NCBI RefSeq assembly: GCF_002754315.1
Contig: NZ_PEFE01000001.1
Coordinates: 1,550,001-1,614,000 of the forward strand
Direction: 5' to 3'
DNA: 64,000 bases
From: Flavobacterium sp. 11
Lineage (GTDB): Bacteria > Bacteroidota > Bacteroidia > Flavobacteriales > Flavobacteriaceae
Shown here one piece after another: positions 54,884 through 63,960 of the stretch (its first letter is position 1; each line of letters opens with the position of its first letter). The notes beneath the pieces are model-generated. The model was not told the DNA's origin, did no database searches, and worked only from the letters and a program-made list of their open reading frames with translations. Position numbers and translations under genes: made by a program.

Positions 54884-54929
54884 AAAGTCAAAAATCATAC
54901 TGTTGTTGAACTTTATGATTTTTGACTTT
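54884..54929. repeat. Inverted repeat downstream of rpoD
   Basis: Perfect 16-bp arms AAAGTCAAAAATCATA (54884-54899) and its complement (54914-54929), 14-nt loop. A second partial copy, ATGACTTTTGACT, follows. Probably in the 3' end of the rpoD transcript. Confidence 0.75.
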
Positions 54930-54945
54930 ATGACTTTTGACTGTT

Positions 54946-55809
54946 TTATCCTAAATAGGTTTTTAGTATTTTACTTCTTGAAGTGTGTTTTAATCTACGG
55001 ATTGCTTTTTCCTTGATTTGACGTACACGCTCACGAGTTAGGTCGAAAGTTTCTCCTATTTCCTCTAATGTCATTGGGTGTTGGTCACCAAGACCAAAGT
55101 ATAAACGAACTACATCGGCCTCTCTTGGAGTCAATGTTTCTAAGGAACGCTCTATTTCGGTACGCAATGATTCGTGGATTAATTCTCTGTCTGGATTTGG
55201 AGATTCACCTGAACGTAAAACGTCATAAAGGTTAGAGTCTTCTCCTTCTACAAGAGGTGCATCCATTGATAAGTGACGACCAGAGTTTTTCATGCTCTCT
55301 TTTACGTCATTTACGGTCATGTCAAGCTCTTTTGCAATTTCCTCAGCAGATGGTGGACGCTCGTTAGATTGCTCTAATAAAGCGTACATTTTGTTGATTT
55401 TATTGATAGAACCAATTTTGTTCAAAGGCAAACGGACGATACGAGATTGTTCAGCCAATGCTTGTAAAATAGATTGACGAATCCACCAAACGGCATACGA
55501 TATGAATTTGAAACCACGAGTTTCATCAAAACGTTGTGCTGCTTTTATCAATCCTAAATTTCCTTCGTTAATCAAATCGGGAAGAGTTAACCCTTGATTT
55601 TGATATTGTTTTGCTACCGAAACCACGAAACGTAAATTGGCTTTTGTCAATTTCTCTAATGCTTTCTGGTCACCGGCTTTAATCTTTTGTGCTAATTCTA
55701 CCTCTTCGTCAGCGGTAATAAGGTCAACTTTTCCAATTTCTTGTAAATACTTGTCTAATGAAGCAGTTTCACGATTGGTTACCTGCTTGGTGATTTTTAG
55801 TTGTCTCAT
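54946..55809 (-). CDS. rpoD: Primary sigma factor RpoD (Bacteroidetes short form)
   Basis: 287 residues. There is no region 1.1 and a short region 1.2 ([25 protein letters not shown]). Region 2 is [32 protein letters not shown]. Region 3 and region 4 follow ([42 protein letters not shown]). This form recognises the TAnnTTTG promoters seen across the window. A GAGGAG ribosome site is 9 nt before the ATG, rare among the neighbours. Confidence 0.96.
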   Translation of the reverse strand: MRQLKITKQVTNRETASLDKYLQEIGKVDLITADEEVELAQKIKAGDQKALEKLTKANLRFVVSVAKQYQNQGLTLPDLINEGNLGLIKAAQRFDETRGFKFISYAVWWIRQSILQALAEQSRIVRLPLNKIGSINKINKMYALLEQSNERPPSAEEIAKELDMTVNDVKESMKNSGRHLSMDAPLVEGEDSNLYDVLRSGESPNPDRELIHESLRTEIERSLETLTPREADVVRLYFGLGDQHPMTLEEIGETFDLTRERVRQIKEKAIRRLKHTSRSKILKTYLG

Positions 55810-55907
55810 GTTTTTTTTGTCTCCTCAATTTTTAAGTGTACAAATGATTATACGTATGGAGTTTCAAAAAAGTTACAATAGTTTCAAAAATAATTTAATT
55901 TAAAAAC

Positions 55908-55943
55908 AAAAATCCCGTTTCAAATTCATGAAACGGGATTTTT
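55908..55943 (-). terminator. Terminator after pnp
   Basis: AAAATCCCGTTTCA / TGAAACGGGATTTT stem, with a T-run on the minus strand, 33 nt past the pnp stop. Confidence 0.88.
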
Positions 55944-55975
55944 TATAAATAAACCTTTAGTAAACTAAGAATTGA

Positions 55976-58111
55976 TTACTCTTTTTTCTCCTCACGTGGA
56001 GGTCTTGGCATTAAGGCTTTTCTAGATACTTTCTCTTTACGAGTTTTAGGATCTAAACCTAAATATTTAATCATGAATACATCACCCATGTTTACTACAT
56101 CGGCAACATTCTCTGTTCTTTCCCAAGCCAATTCAGAAACGTGAAGTAATACTTCGTTTCCTGGAGCGTCAAGGTACTCTACAACTGCACCAAAATCTAG
56201 CATTTTGATAACTTTTACTTCGTAAGCTTCTCCCATTTGTGGTTTGAAAGTGATTGACTTAATTTTAGCCAATACTGCTTCAATTCCTGCAGGGTCAGTT
56301 CCTAAGATTTCGATAACTCCTTGCTCATCTACTTCGTTGATTACGATAGTTGTTCCAGTAGCTTTTTGTAATTCTTGAATTACTTTTCCACCAGGTCCAA
56401 TCAAAGCACCAATAAAGTTACCAGGAATTGTTCTTGTAATGATTTTTGGAGCATATGCTTTAACATCCGCTTTTGGCTCAGCTAAAGTTTCGATTAATTT
56501 TCCAAGGATATGTAAACGACCGTCACGAGCTTGAGCTAATGCAGCTTCCATAATCTCGTATTTCAAACCGTCGATTTTGATGTCCATTTGACAAGCTGTA
56601 ATTCCTACAGAAGTTCCGGTCACTTTAAAGTCCATATCTCCTAAGTGATCTTCATCACCAAGAATATCAGACAATACAGCAAAACGTTCTCCATCAGTAA
56701 TTAATCCCATTGCAATTCCAGAAACGGGACGAATCATTTGAATACCAGCATCCATTAATGATAATGTTCCTGCACAAACTGTTGCCATTGAAGATGAACC
56801 GTTAGATTCTAAAACTTCAGATACTACACGAATTGTGTAAGGACAATCAGCAGGAATCATGTTTTTTAATGCTCTTTGAGCCAAGTTTCCGTGACCTACT
56901 TCTCTTCTTGAAGTTCCTCTTAAAGGACGAGCTTCACCAGTTGAGAAAGGAGGGAAGTTATAATGTAAGTAGAATTTTTCTTCCCCTTGTTCAGACGGAG
57001 AGTCAATTTGGTTTGCTTCTCTAGATGTTCCTAAAGTTGCAGTTGCCAAAGCTTGTGTTTCTCCACGTGTAAACAATGCAGATCCGTGTACAGATGGTAA
57101 ATAATCTACTTCACACCAGATTGGTCTGATTTCTGTAGTTTTTCTTCCATCTAAACGTGTTCCTAAATCTAGGGTTACATTACGAACCGCTTCTTTGTTA
57201 GTTTTGTAAAAATATTTAGAAACTAAATCGCCATTTTCTGCCAATTCTTCTTCTGTAAATAATGTTTTTACTTCTTCTTTTACTTCTGCAAATGCAGCTG
57301 TACGTTCTTGTTTAGAAGAACCTTTACTTGCAATAGCGTAAATTTTATCATAAGATGCTGCTTTTACTTTAGCGTAAATAGCCTCATCTTCTTTCTCACC
57401 TTCGTAAGTACGAACTTCTTTTTTTCCAAAAGCAGCTTGCAAACGTAGTTGAGCAGCAATTTGATTTTTAATGTGTTCGTGTGCAAATTTAATTGCTTCT
57501 AGCATTTCTGCTTCTGAAATTTCTTTCATCTCACCTTCTACCATTGCGATAGAATCCATAGAAGCTCCAATCATCATATCTATGTCAGATAATGCTAATT
57601 GTGCACGACTTGGATTGATGATGAATTTACCATCAATTCTTCCAACTCTAGCTTCAGAAATTAAAGTTTCGAAAGGAATGTCAGATAAAGCTAATGCTGC
57701 TGAAGCGGCTAAACCTGCTAATGCATCAGGCATCACATCTTCATCATAAGACATTAATTGAATCATCACTTGAACTTCTGCGTGATAATCATCTGGGAAA
57801 AGCGGACGCAATACACGGTCTACTAAACGCATTGTTAACACTTCGTTATCACTTGGACGAGCTTCTCTTTTGAAGAAACCACCAGGGAAACGTCCTGCTG
57901 CAGCAAATTTTTCACGATAATCTACCGTAAGTGGTAAAAAGTCGATACCTGGACTTGCTTTTCTTGAAGATACTACTGTTCCTAAAATAACAGTTTTACC
58001 TATTCTTACTACTACAGATCCATCCGCTTGTTTGGCTAAACGACCTGTCTCGATTGTGATGTTTCTGCCATCACCTAAATCGATACTTTCTACAAATAAT
58101 TGTGGAATCAT
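55976..58111 (-). CDS. pnp: Polynucleotide phosphorylase
   Basis: 711 residues. Two RNase PH-like domains: [34 protein letters not shown] in the first, and [23 protein letters not shown] with [14 protein letters not shown] in the second. Then KH ([12 protein letters not shown]) and S1 ([16 protein letters not shown]). 3'-5' phosphorolytic RNA decay. rpsO lies 150 nt upstream with a terminator between, the common rpsO-pnp order. Confidence 0.97.
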   Translation of the reverse strand: MIPQLFVESIDLGDGRNITIETGRLAKQADGSVVVRIGKTVILGTVVSSRKASPGIDFLPLTVDYREKFAAAGRFPGGFFKREARPSDNEVLTMRLVDRVLRPLFPDDYHAEVQVMIQLMSYDEDVMPDALAGLAASAALALSDIPFETLISEARVGRIDGKFIINPSRAQLALSDIDMMIGASMDSIAMVEGEMKEISEAEMLEAIKFAHEHIKNQIAAQLRLQAAFGKKEVRTYEGEKEDEAIYAKVKAASYDKIYAIASKGSSKQERTAAFAEVKEEVKTLFTEEELAENGDLVSKYFYKTNKEAVRNVTLDLGTRLDGRKTTEIRPIWCEVDYLPSVHGSALFTRGETQALATATLGTSREANQIDSPSEQGEEKFYLHYNFPPFSTGEARPLRGTSRREVGHGNLAQRALKNMIPADCPYTIRVVSEVLESNGSSSMATVCAGTLSLMDAGIQMIRPVSGIAMGLITDGERFAVLSDILGDEDHLGDMDFKVTGTSVGITACQMDIKIDGLKYEIMEAALAQARDGRLHILGKLIETLAEPKADVKAYAPKIITRTIPGNFIGALIGPGGKVIQELQKATGTTIVINEVDEQGVIEILGTDPAGIEAVLAKIKSITFKPQMGEAYEVKVIKMLDFGAVVEYLDAPGNEVLLHVSELAWERTENVADVVNMGDVFMIKYLGLDPKTRKEKVSRKALMPRPPREEKKE

Positions 58112-58227
58112 AAATTTAATTTATTAGTTAAACATGGGTTCTAGTTGTGTTGTAGTTGTTGTTTTGCGTAGTTAATGCCTAAAACCCAATGAAAAACCAA
58201 ACTTTTTTTATTATTGTATATAAAAAC

Positions 58228-58256
58228 AAAAAGAGGCACTTTCGCACCTCTTTTAT
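58228..58256 (-). terminator. Terminator or attenuator between rpsO and pnp
   Basis: AAAAGAGG / CCTCTTTT arms with a 10-nt loop and T-run on the minus strand, just past the rpsO stop. Partial read-through would feed pnp. Confidence 0.8.
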
Positions 58257-58261
58257 ATTGA

Positions 58262-58528
58262 TTATTTTCTGATATTCAATACTTTGATAATTTCACGGTA
58301 TCTGTTGATTTCTGTTTTCTTCAAGTAATCCAACAAAGCTCTTCTTTTACCTACAAGCAATACTAATGAACGCTCTGTGTTATAATCGTGACGATTTTTT
58401 TTCAAGTGCTCAGTTAAGTGGCTAATTCTGAAAGTGAACAAAGCAATTTGCGCTTCTGATTTTCCAGTGTTTGTTTTTTCTCCGTGTTTAGCGAAGATCT
58501 CTTCTTTAATCTCTTTAGTTAAATACAT
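58262..58528 (-). CDS. rpsO: 30S ribosomal protein S15
   Basis: 88 residues, normal length. HTGSSEAQIA-type region is GKTNTGKSEAQIALFTFRISHLTEHLKKNRHDYNTERSLVLLVGKRRALLDYLKK, broken here only for description by the conserved RRALLDYL. Binds 16S rRNA early in assembly. The promoter box is at 58585-58592. Confidence 0.97.
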   Translation of the reverse strand: MYLTKEIKEEIFAKHGEKTNTGKSEAQIALFTFRISHLTEHLKKNRHDYNTERSLVLLVGKRRALLDYLKKTEINRYREIIKVLNIRK

Positions 58529-58584
58529 TCCAATATTTGTTTAATGATTTTTATGTATGTCGTACATCTATTGTAAGACGGGTG

Positions 58585-58592
58585 CAAAGATA
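58585..58592 (-). promoter_or_regulatory. -7 promoter box for rpsO
   Basis: TATCTTTG on the minus strand, 56 nt before the rpsO ATG. The leader is long enough for S15 autoregulation, but no S15-binding pseudoknot was identified by eye. Confidence 0.5.
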
Positions 58593-58679
58593 ATCTTTAT
58601 TTTCAAACCGACAAGTTTTAGATGATATTAGTGTTTTGCATCATCCAATTTTCAAAATAGTATTTAACTCTTTTGAAAA

Positions 58680-59621
58680 TTATTTTATTGATATTGGTAA
58701 AGAATACAATACACTTCTGTTCATTCCCCTTGTTTTACTAGCGCTCCATTGGTTATAACTTTTTACTACTCGAATAGCTTCATCATCAATTCCGAAACCT
58801 AATTTTCTGACGACTTTAATATCACTCGCTCTACCGTCTTTTTCAATAATGAATGTTAAATATACAGTACCCGATACTTTATATAATTTAGCTTCGCTAG
58901 GTTTGATGAAATTATTGCTAATGAAATTGTAAAAATGCTTTATCCCCTTTTTGGGTTCAGGCATAGTAGTTATTGAAGTATAATTATATTTAATATTGTT
59001 AGAATCTGTGCTTGTTCCAGATATAAGATTTCCCTCTATATAATTTTCGGTATAGCTATACTTTTCGGAATCAACAATACCTTCCCATGTTCCATGTTTT
59101 AAACCATTAACAATTTTTCCAGTTTCATAGAAATTGTCAGTTTTTATTTCATATTCACCAATACCGTCAATTATTTTTTGGTTGCCATTGATGTCCCAAA
59201 ATTGAATTATTTTATAACTAGGAGTTCTACTGTTGTTATCTATGAAATATTCAGTCTCTGATTTTTTTTGTCCATTTTGATACCAATTATATTGTTTTCC
59301 AGTTTGCGAACCGTTTATATAACTTTCCATGGATTCTTTGTTACCATTTTCATAATAATAAACAAACGGACCTTCTTTTTGTAAACGATCTTTGAATTTT
59401 GAGGCTCCGGCCATTTGTAAGACTCCTGATTTAAAATAATCATAAATTTTATAGCTTTCTTTATCAGAATAATAATCTTTGATTATTCTATAATATTTAT
59501 GATTTGCTTCAGTAGTCTCATTCCATGTTGAATCTAAAAATATTTTTCCGTCTTTTGGAGTTTGTGAAAATGAGAAAGTGGACACCAAAAATAATATTGC
59601 AGCAAATAGATTAGTTGACAT
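58680..59621 (-). CDS. Secreted YwqK-repeat protein with TonB C-terminal domain
   Basis: 313 residues with a signal peptide (to FSQ). Residues about 60-200 hold YwqK/MORN-like repeats (GPFVYYYENGNKESMESY, GKQYNWYQNGQKKSETEYF, NGLKHGTWEG). The C-terminal 75 residues are a TonB-like domain (GTVYLTFIIEKDGRASDIKVVRKLGFGIDDEAIRVVK). There is no membrane anchor of the classical TonB type, so it is not an energy transducer as built. Likely envelope-bound. Function unknown. Confidence 0.8.
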   Translation of the reverse strand: MSTNLFAAILFLVSTFSFSQTPKDGKIFLDSTWNETTEANHKYYRIIKDYYSDKESYKIYDYFKSGVLQMAGASKFKDRLQKEGPFVYYYENGNKESMESYINGSQTGKQYNWYQNGQKKSETEYFIDNNSRTPSYKIIQFWDINGNQKIIDGIGEYEIKTDNFYETGKIVNGLKHGTWEGIVDSEKYSYTENYIEGNLISGTSTDSNNIKYNYTSITTMPEPKKGIKHFYNFISNNFIKPSEAKLYKVSGTVYLTFIIEKDGRASDIKVVRKLGFGIDDEAIRVVKSYNQWSASKTRGMNRSVLYSLPISIK

Positions 59622-59654
59622 AAGATGTTTTATTTGCTGTCAAATGTAATTATT

Positions 59655-60110
59655 TTAGTACAATTTAGCTACTTCTGTATTTACAAATTCCAAAAATAAC
59701 TCATCGTCTTTAGTAAAAGGATCCAAGACATGGCTGTCAATATCAATTTGTCCTATGTTTTCTCCGTTTACAAAAAGTGGTACTACAATTTCTGATTTTA
59801 CGGTAAAACTACAAGCGATATAATTGTCTTGCGCTGCAACGTCAGGAACTACAAAATTTTTATTAGAAACTGCTACTTGTCCGCAAATTCCTTTTCCAAA
59901 AGGGATTACAGTATGATCTGTTTCTGCTCCAACATAAGGACCTAAGTGTAATGTTTTGGATTCGTGATTAGCAAAATAAAATCCAACCCAATTATAATAA
60001 TCAACGGAGTTACTCAGAAGCTCACAAATAGACAATAGTTTTTCGTCTCTTGATAACGTTGTATTTAAAGTGATTTCGGTTACTTTTGGTTGTAATTCTT
60101 GAAATGTCAT
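59655..60110 (-). CDS. GAF-domain protein, free-methionine-(R)-sulfoxide-reductase-like
   Basis: 151 residues, a single GAF domain. WVGFYF, FGKGICGQVA, and YIACSFTVKSEIVVPLF follow the fRMsr pattern. Of the three cysteines in E. coli MsrC, the middle (GICG) and catalytic one (IACS) are present. The first, usually in the VACxRI strand, is absent (ETDHTVI). Reductase activity with two cysteines is possible. Divergent from the XrtF gene. Confidence 0.8.
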   Translation of the reverse strand: MTFQELQPKVTEITLNTTLSRDEKLLSICELLSNSVDYYNWVGFYFANHESKTLHLGPYVGAETDHTVIPFGKGICGQVAVSNKNFVVPDVAAQDNYIACSFTVKSEIVVPLFVNGENIGQIDIDSHVLDPFTKDDELFLEFVNTEVAKLY

Positions 60111-60130
60111 GTTTTTAATTTTTATTTATG

Positions 60131-60171
60131 CAAAAGTATTTAAAGCCAGTTTCAAAAATTACATAAATTTG
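60131..60171. promoter_or_regulatory. Divergent promoters, GAF protein (minus) and XrtF (plus)
   Basis: TACTTTTG on the minus strand (60131-60138) and TAAATTTG on the plus strand (60164-60171), 26 nt apart, in a 75-nt gene gap. Confidence 0.6.
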
Positions 60172-60185
60172 TTAAAAAATAGATT

Positions 60186-60734
60186 TTGAAAAAATATTTT
60201 ATTCTCTACAAACCGTTTTTGCTTTTTTTGGCAACCTTTTTTTTGAGTTATATAGCACTGACTTTTTTGTATCAGCGCTATCTTAATGGTTTTGAGGAAA
60301 ATAAAATAGATTCTATTACCAGAATGGTGAGTGAAAATACGGAGGAAGTGTTGCAATTGTTCAATAATGGATCTTCAATTGAAGAAAGTGCTGCGCATCC
60401 TTATATGAAGCTGTTTTATAATCAAAAATATGTTGCCCGTATTATAGAAGGCTGTAATGCAATTAGTGTAATTATTTTGTTTATTTCATTTGTATTAGCT
60501 TTTTCGGGGAAACTACAAGCAACGCTGCTTTTCATCTTTGGCGGAAGCCTTCTTATTTATGTGTTGAATATTTTGAGAATAGCTGCTTTAAGTGCATTGA
60601 TTTTTTATTTTCCAAAACAAGAGCCGTTTTTACACGGAGTCCTTTTTCCTTTGTATATTTATGGTGTAGTTTTTATTTTGTGGTTAATTTGGGTTCGTAA
60701 ATTTTCAAGATATGCTTCAAAAGATATTAAATAA
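60186..60734 (+). CDS. xrtF: Exosortase family protein XrtF
   Basis: 182 residues from a TTG start, with five or six membrane helices. The exosortase triad is in place: Cys90 in EGCNAISV, Arg131 in NILRIAAL, His150 in FLHGVLF. Exosortases cut C-terminal sorting tags and transfer proteins at the membrane. XrtF is a flavobacterial class of unknown targets. Overlaps the next gene by 23 nt. Confidence 0.92.
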   Translation: MKKYFILYKPFLLFLATFFLSYIALTFLYQRYLNGFEENKIDSITRMVSENTEEVLQLFNNGSSIEESAAHPYMKLFYNQKYVARIIEGCNAISVIILFISFVLAFSGKLQATLLFIFGGSLLIYVLNILRIAALSALIFYFPKQEPFLHGVLFPLYIYGVVFILWLIWVRKFSRYASKDIK

Positions 60735-61155
60735 CAAACTGAGATTCGTACAATTCCTTCTTTTGGTTGTATTATTAGTGCTTGTTCGTACTTTTGAAAA
60801 TCAGTTGTTTTATGATCCTTTTCTGGATTTTTTCAAAAAAGATTTTGCCAAGTTAAGGCTACCAAGTTTTGATTCAACCCAATTATTTTTAGGACTATTG
60901 TTCCGTTACACATTAAATACCGTTATTTCATTGGGTATTATTTATGTCATTTTCAAGGATGTCGCGATGGTTAAATTTGCCTTCGTCCTGTATTATTTTT
61001 TCTTCATGATTTTAATTGTTGCTTTTTTCTACATAGTCTACTTTGCGAATGAAAATAGTAATTGGGTCTTATTTTACGTTCGCAGGTTTTTGATTCAGCC
61101 TATTTTTGTCTTATTATTTGTTCCGGGATTTTATTATCAAAAACAAAATAAGTAG
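60712..61155 (+). CDS. Exosortase F system-associated membrane protein
   Basis: 147 residues with four predicted helices. LRFVQFLLLVVLLVLVRTFE, then ENQLFYDPFLDFFK and the late NSNWVLFYVRRFLIQP are typical of the XrtF partner protein. The 23-nt overlap with xrtF implies coupled translation. Role in the complex is unknown. Confidence 0.9.
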   Translation: MLQKILNNKLRFVQFLLLVVLLVLVRTFENQLFYDPFLDFFKKDFAKLRLPSFDSTQLFLGLLFRYTLNTVISLGIIYVIFKDVAMVKFAFVLYYFFFMILIVAFFYIVYFANENSNWVLFYVRRFLIQPIFVLLFVPGFYYQKQNK

Positions 61156-61212
61156 TCTTTTTTCTTTATCTTTATGTTGATTTAAGTGTTTGTTTATCAA
61201 ATCAATAAGGGT

Positions 61213-62043
61213 ATGAAAATTATCAAACATTCTGGGGATATTGTCGAATTTAATTCTGATAAACTTAAAAAGTCACTTTTAAAATCGGGAGCAAGTGCTA
61301 TTGCGGTCGATAACATACTTTATGCTATAAAAAAACAAATGTATGAGGGTATTTCTACGAAACAAATCTACAAAATGGCTTTTTCATTATTGAAAAAAAC
61401 GGCTAATTCCCATGCGGCACGTTATAATTTAAGAGAAGCAATACGACTGTTAGGTCCAGCAGGTTTCTTTTTCGAAAAATATATAGCCCGTCTTTTTGCT
61501 TCGGAACAGTATCAAACGGTAACAAATATAAGCTTGCAAGGTAAATGTGTGCTGCATGAAATTGATGTTTTAGTAAAGAAGAATGAGCAAATTTCAATGA
61601 TTGAATGTAAATATCATCTGGGGAGGGAAGCCGCTTCGGATGTGAAAGTTCCCATGTATATTTTATCTCGTTTCAATGATTTGAAGGAAAGACAGCATGC
61701 CATTTTTGAAAAAAAAGATGTCATTTCAAATTGTTGGATTGTCACAAATAATAGGTTTACGACTGATGCTATCGATTTTGCAAAATGCTCCGGATTGAGT
61801 TTATTAAGTTGGAATTATCCTGAAGACAATAATCTAAAAACAAAAAATGACACACATTATCTTTATCCGGTAACTTGCTTAACTACTTTATCAATAGCCG
61901 AAAAAGATAAGTTATTGATATTAGACGTGATTTTAGTCAAAGAAATAATAAACCATTCCGATTGTTTAGAAAAAATAGGATTGAGTCCAAACCGGATAAA
62001 AAACGTATTAAAAGAAGCAACGGAATTATGCAGTTATATTTAA
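61213..62043 (+). CDS. ATP-cone domain fused to a restriction-endonuclease-like domain
   Basis: About 276 residues from ATG 61213, which has AAGGG just before it; the frame opens 9 codons earlier. Residues 1-80 resemble an ATP cone (IIKHSGDIVEFNSDKLKKSLLKSGAS). Residues about 95-200 look like a PD-(D/E)xK nuclease core (LHEIDVLVKKNEQISMIECKYH). The last 60 residues are helical. An ATP-sensing nuclease is the simplest reading but is inferred. Next gene is a beta-CASP hydrolase on the same strand, 37 nt on. Confidence 0.8.
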   Translation: MKIIKHSGDIVEFNSDKLKKSLLKSGASAIAVDNILYAIKKQMYEGISTKQIYKMAFSLLKKTANSHAARYNLREAIRLLGPAGFFFEKYIARLFASEQYQTVTNISLQGKCVLHEIDVLVKKNEQISMIECKYHLGREAASDVKVPMYILSRFNDLKERQHAIFEKKDVISNCWIVTNNRFTTDAIDFAKCSGLSLLSWNYPEDNNLKTKNDTHYLYPVTCLTTLSIAEKDKLLILDVILVKEIINHSDCLEKIGLSPNRIKNVLKEATELCSYI

Positions 62044-62080
62044 AATAATACAGGATTGTTTAATTTTAAATTCAAATCAT

Positions 62081-63436
62081 ATGAAAGTTAAATTTATTGG
62101 TGGAGCAGGTACAGTAACCGGTTCAAAAACATTAATTGAAAGTAATGGGATTCGGATTTTGATAGACTGTGGATTGTTTCAGGGCATCAAGCCTTTACGG
62201 GAACTCAATTGGGAACCTTTACCTATTTTACCAGCCACGATAGATTTTGTTTTGCTCACTCACGGCCATTTAGATCATTGCGGTTGGTTGCCAAGATTGG
62301 TAAATCAAGGTTTTGAAGGTAAAATTTATTGCACGAGTCCCACAAAAGACATTACTAAACTCATCCTGCTGGATAGTGCGAAAATTCAGGAAGAAGAAGC
62401 TAAAAATGCTAATGAAGGGAAATATTCCAAACATGAAATTGCCGAACCACTTTATACGGTAGAACAGGCTGAAAAAGTTTTTCCGTTTTTTAGAGTAATT
62501 AAAACCAATGAACCAGTTCCTTTGGATGCCCAAATTGAAGCTGTTTACACAAATGCAGGCCATATTTTAGGAGCTTGCAGCATTGCGTTGACACTTGAAA
62601 ATAAAACGTTGGTTTTTTCCGGAGACATTGGCCGCGATAATGATGTATTGATGTATCCGCCAACCAAACCTAAAAAAGCCGATTATGTTTTTCTCGAAAG
62701 TACCTATGGCAATCGATTACATCCTCAAACAGATACTAAATTAGAATTGGAAACTTATATAAATAATACCGTTGAGAAAGGCGGAACCATCATTATTCCG
62801 AGTTTTGCCGTAGAGCGTGCCCAAACCATCATGTACTTATTGTGGCAACTCAGAGAGGAGGATAAAATCCCTAATATTCCTTATATTATTGACACTCCAA
62901 TGGGGATTAATGCACTGAATATTTTTTCGAATAATAAAAAATGGCACAAGTTATCGCTGGAAGAATGTGCCGAAATGAGTAAAATGTTTTCATTGGTTTC
63001 TGATTATCAAGAAACCATGCAGGTTATTTTTGATGAACAGCCTAAAGTGGTTATTGCTGCCAGCGGAATGGTAACTGGAGGAAGAGTATTGGGGTATCTC
63101 GAACATTATATTGGCCTTCCGGAAACTACCGTAATTATTGTGGGATATCAAGCCGAAGGAACCCGCGGAAGAAAATTACTGGAAGGAGCAAAAGAAATTA
63201 AAATTCATGGTCGCTATTATCCTGTAAAAGCTAATATTTTGGAAATACAAGGTTTGTCTGCACATGGAGATCAAAAAGATTTGCTTAACTGGTTGTCAGA
63301 ATTGGAAAATAAACCTACACGAGTTTTTCTTGTGCATGGAGAAAATGAGCCTATGGATGAGCTTCGTATAAAAATTCATGAAAAATATGGTTTTGACTGT
63401 AAAATTCCTTTAATGGGACAAGAATTTGAGTTGTAA
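62081..63436 (+). CDS. Metallo-beta-lactamase-fold beta-CASP nuclease (CPSF/YSH1-like)
   Basis: 451 residues. MBL motif 2 is LTHGHLDHCG. GHILGACSIAL and FSGDIGRDND provide further ligands. The beta-CASP insert starts after ESTYGNR, and the RMM-type end has SAHGDQKDLLNW and VHGE. Family enzymes cleave RNA. Adjacent to the ATP-cone protein, so the two may act on the same nucleic acid. Confidence 0.92.
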   Translation: MKVKFIGGAGTVTGSKTLIESNGIRILIDCGLFQGIKPLRELNWEPLPILPATIDFVLLTHGHLDHCGWLPRLVNQGFEGKIYCTSPTKDITKLILLDSAKIQEEEAKNANEGKYSKHEIAEPLYTVEQAEKVFPFFRVIKTNEPVPLDAQIEAVYTNAGHILGACSIALTLENKTLVFSGDIGRDNDVLMYPPTKPKKADYVFLESTYGNRLHPQTDTKLELETYINNTVEKGGTIIIPSFAVERAQTIMYLLWQLREEDKIPNIPYIIDTPMGINALNIFSNNKKWHKLSLEECAEMSKMFSLVSDYQETMQVIFDEQPKVVIAASGMVTGGRVLGYLEHYIGLPETTVIIVGYQAEGTRGRKLLEGAKEIKIHGRYYPVKANILEIQGLSAHGDQKDLLNWLSELENKPTRVFLVHGENEPMDELRIKIHEKYGFDCKIPLMGQEFEL

Positions 63437-63475
63437 ATTCTTTAGGAATTTAATTTTTTGATGTGATAAAATCAC

Positions 63476-63483
63476 TAATTTTG
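63476..63483 (+). promoter_or_regulatory. -7 promoter box for the HYC_CC_PP gene, start codon 4 nt downstream
   Basis: TAATTTTG followed by GCAAGGTG, with the GTG start at 63488. The same 4-nt gap as at rlmN. Confidence 0.5.
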
Positions 63484-63487
63484 CAAG

Positions 63488-63889
63488 GTGAAATTTAACA
63501 AACATATAAGTATACTTCTGGCTTTTTTCGTATTGGTTTCCAATATGGGATTAGCATTTAATGTTCGTTATTGTGGAAGTGAGATTACTTCGGTAACTCT
63601 TAAAACACCTGTTCAGGACCAAAAATTAGAAAAAGATTGTTGTGGGGTTGTTGAAAAAGAATCACATTGTTGCAAAGACAAAGAGGTTAAATTTCAAAAG
63701 AAAACAGATGATTTAATTCAAAAAACAGTCTCTTTTCATCCCGATTTTATATTTCAAATGAATGAATGGAATCCTTCTGTGTTTTCATTTGTTTCAAATT
63801 TTAAAAACAGTCCATTTCTTTCGTATTACTGCGATGCAAATGCGCCTCCTTTTTTTAAATTATACCACCAATATATTTTCTACGCGTAG
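63488..63889 (+). CDS. HYC_CC_PP-type secreted cysteine protein
   Basis: 133 residues from GTG 63488, with a signal peptide. The family's three marks are present in modified form: YC (NVRYCGSE, Arg in place of the first His), CC (KDCCGV and HCCKD), and PP with a FKLYHQYIFYA-like tail (DANAPPFFKLYHQ). Such proteins often sit before a TonB-dependent receptor and may bind a metal. Here the start of the next gene fits. Confidence 0.85.
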   Translation: MKFNKHISILLAFFVLVSNMGLAFNVRYCGSEITSVTLKTPVQDQKLEKDCCGVVEKESHCCKDKEVKFQKKTDDLIQKTVSFHPDFIFQMNEWNPSVFSFVSNFKNSPFLSYYCDANAPPFFKLYHQYIFYA

Positions 63890-63913
63890 TTTTAATGTTT
63901 CTATAAAAACTTG

Positions 63914-63931
63914 AATCACACCTTTGTGATT
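63914..63931. other. Short palindrome before the last gene
   Basis: AATCACA-n4-TGTGATT with a T-rich tail. Either a weak terminator after the HYC_CC_PP gene or a regulatory site for the receptor gene. Confidence 0.4.
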
Positions 63932-63960
63932 TTACATTTTTCAAACATTAAAAATCAATC

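Noticed and set aside
58529..58600. S15-binding autoregulatory RNA in the rpsO leader
   Set aside because: The leader is long enough, but no pseudoknot or rRNA-like motif could be traced by eye.
60159..60356. Minus-strand frame over the start of xrtF
   Set aside because: It lies over the divergent promoter and the xrtF signal region, and is Lys/Phe-rich from AT bias.
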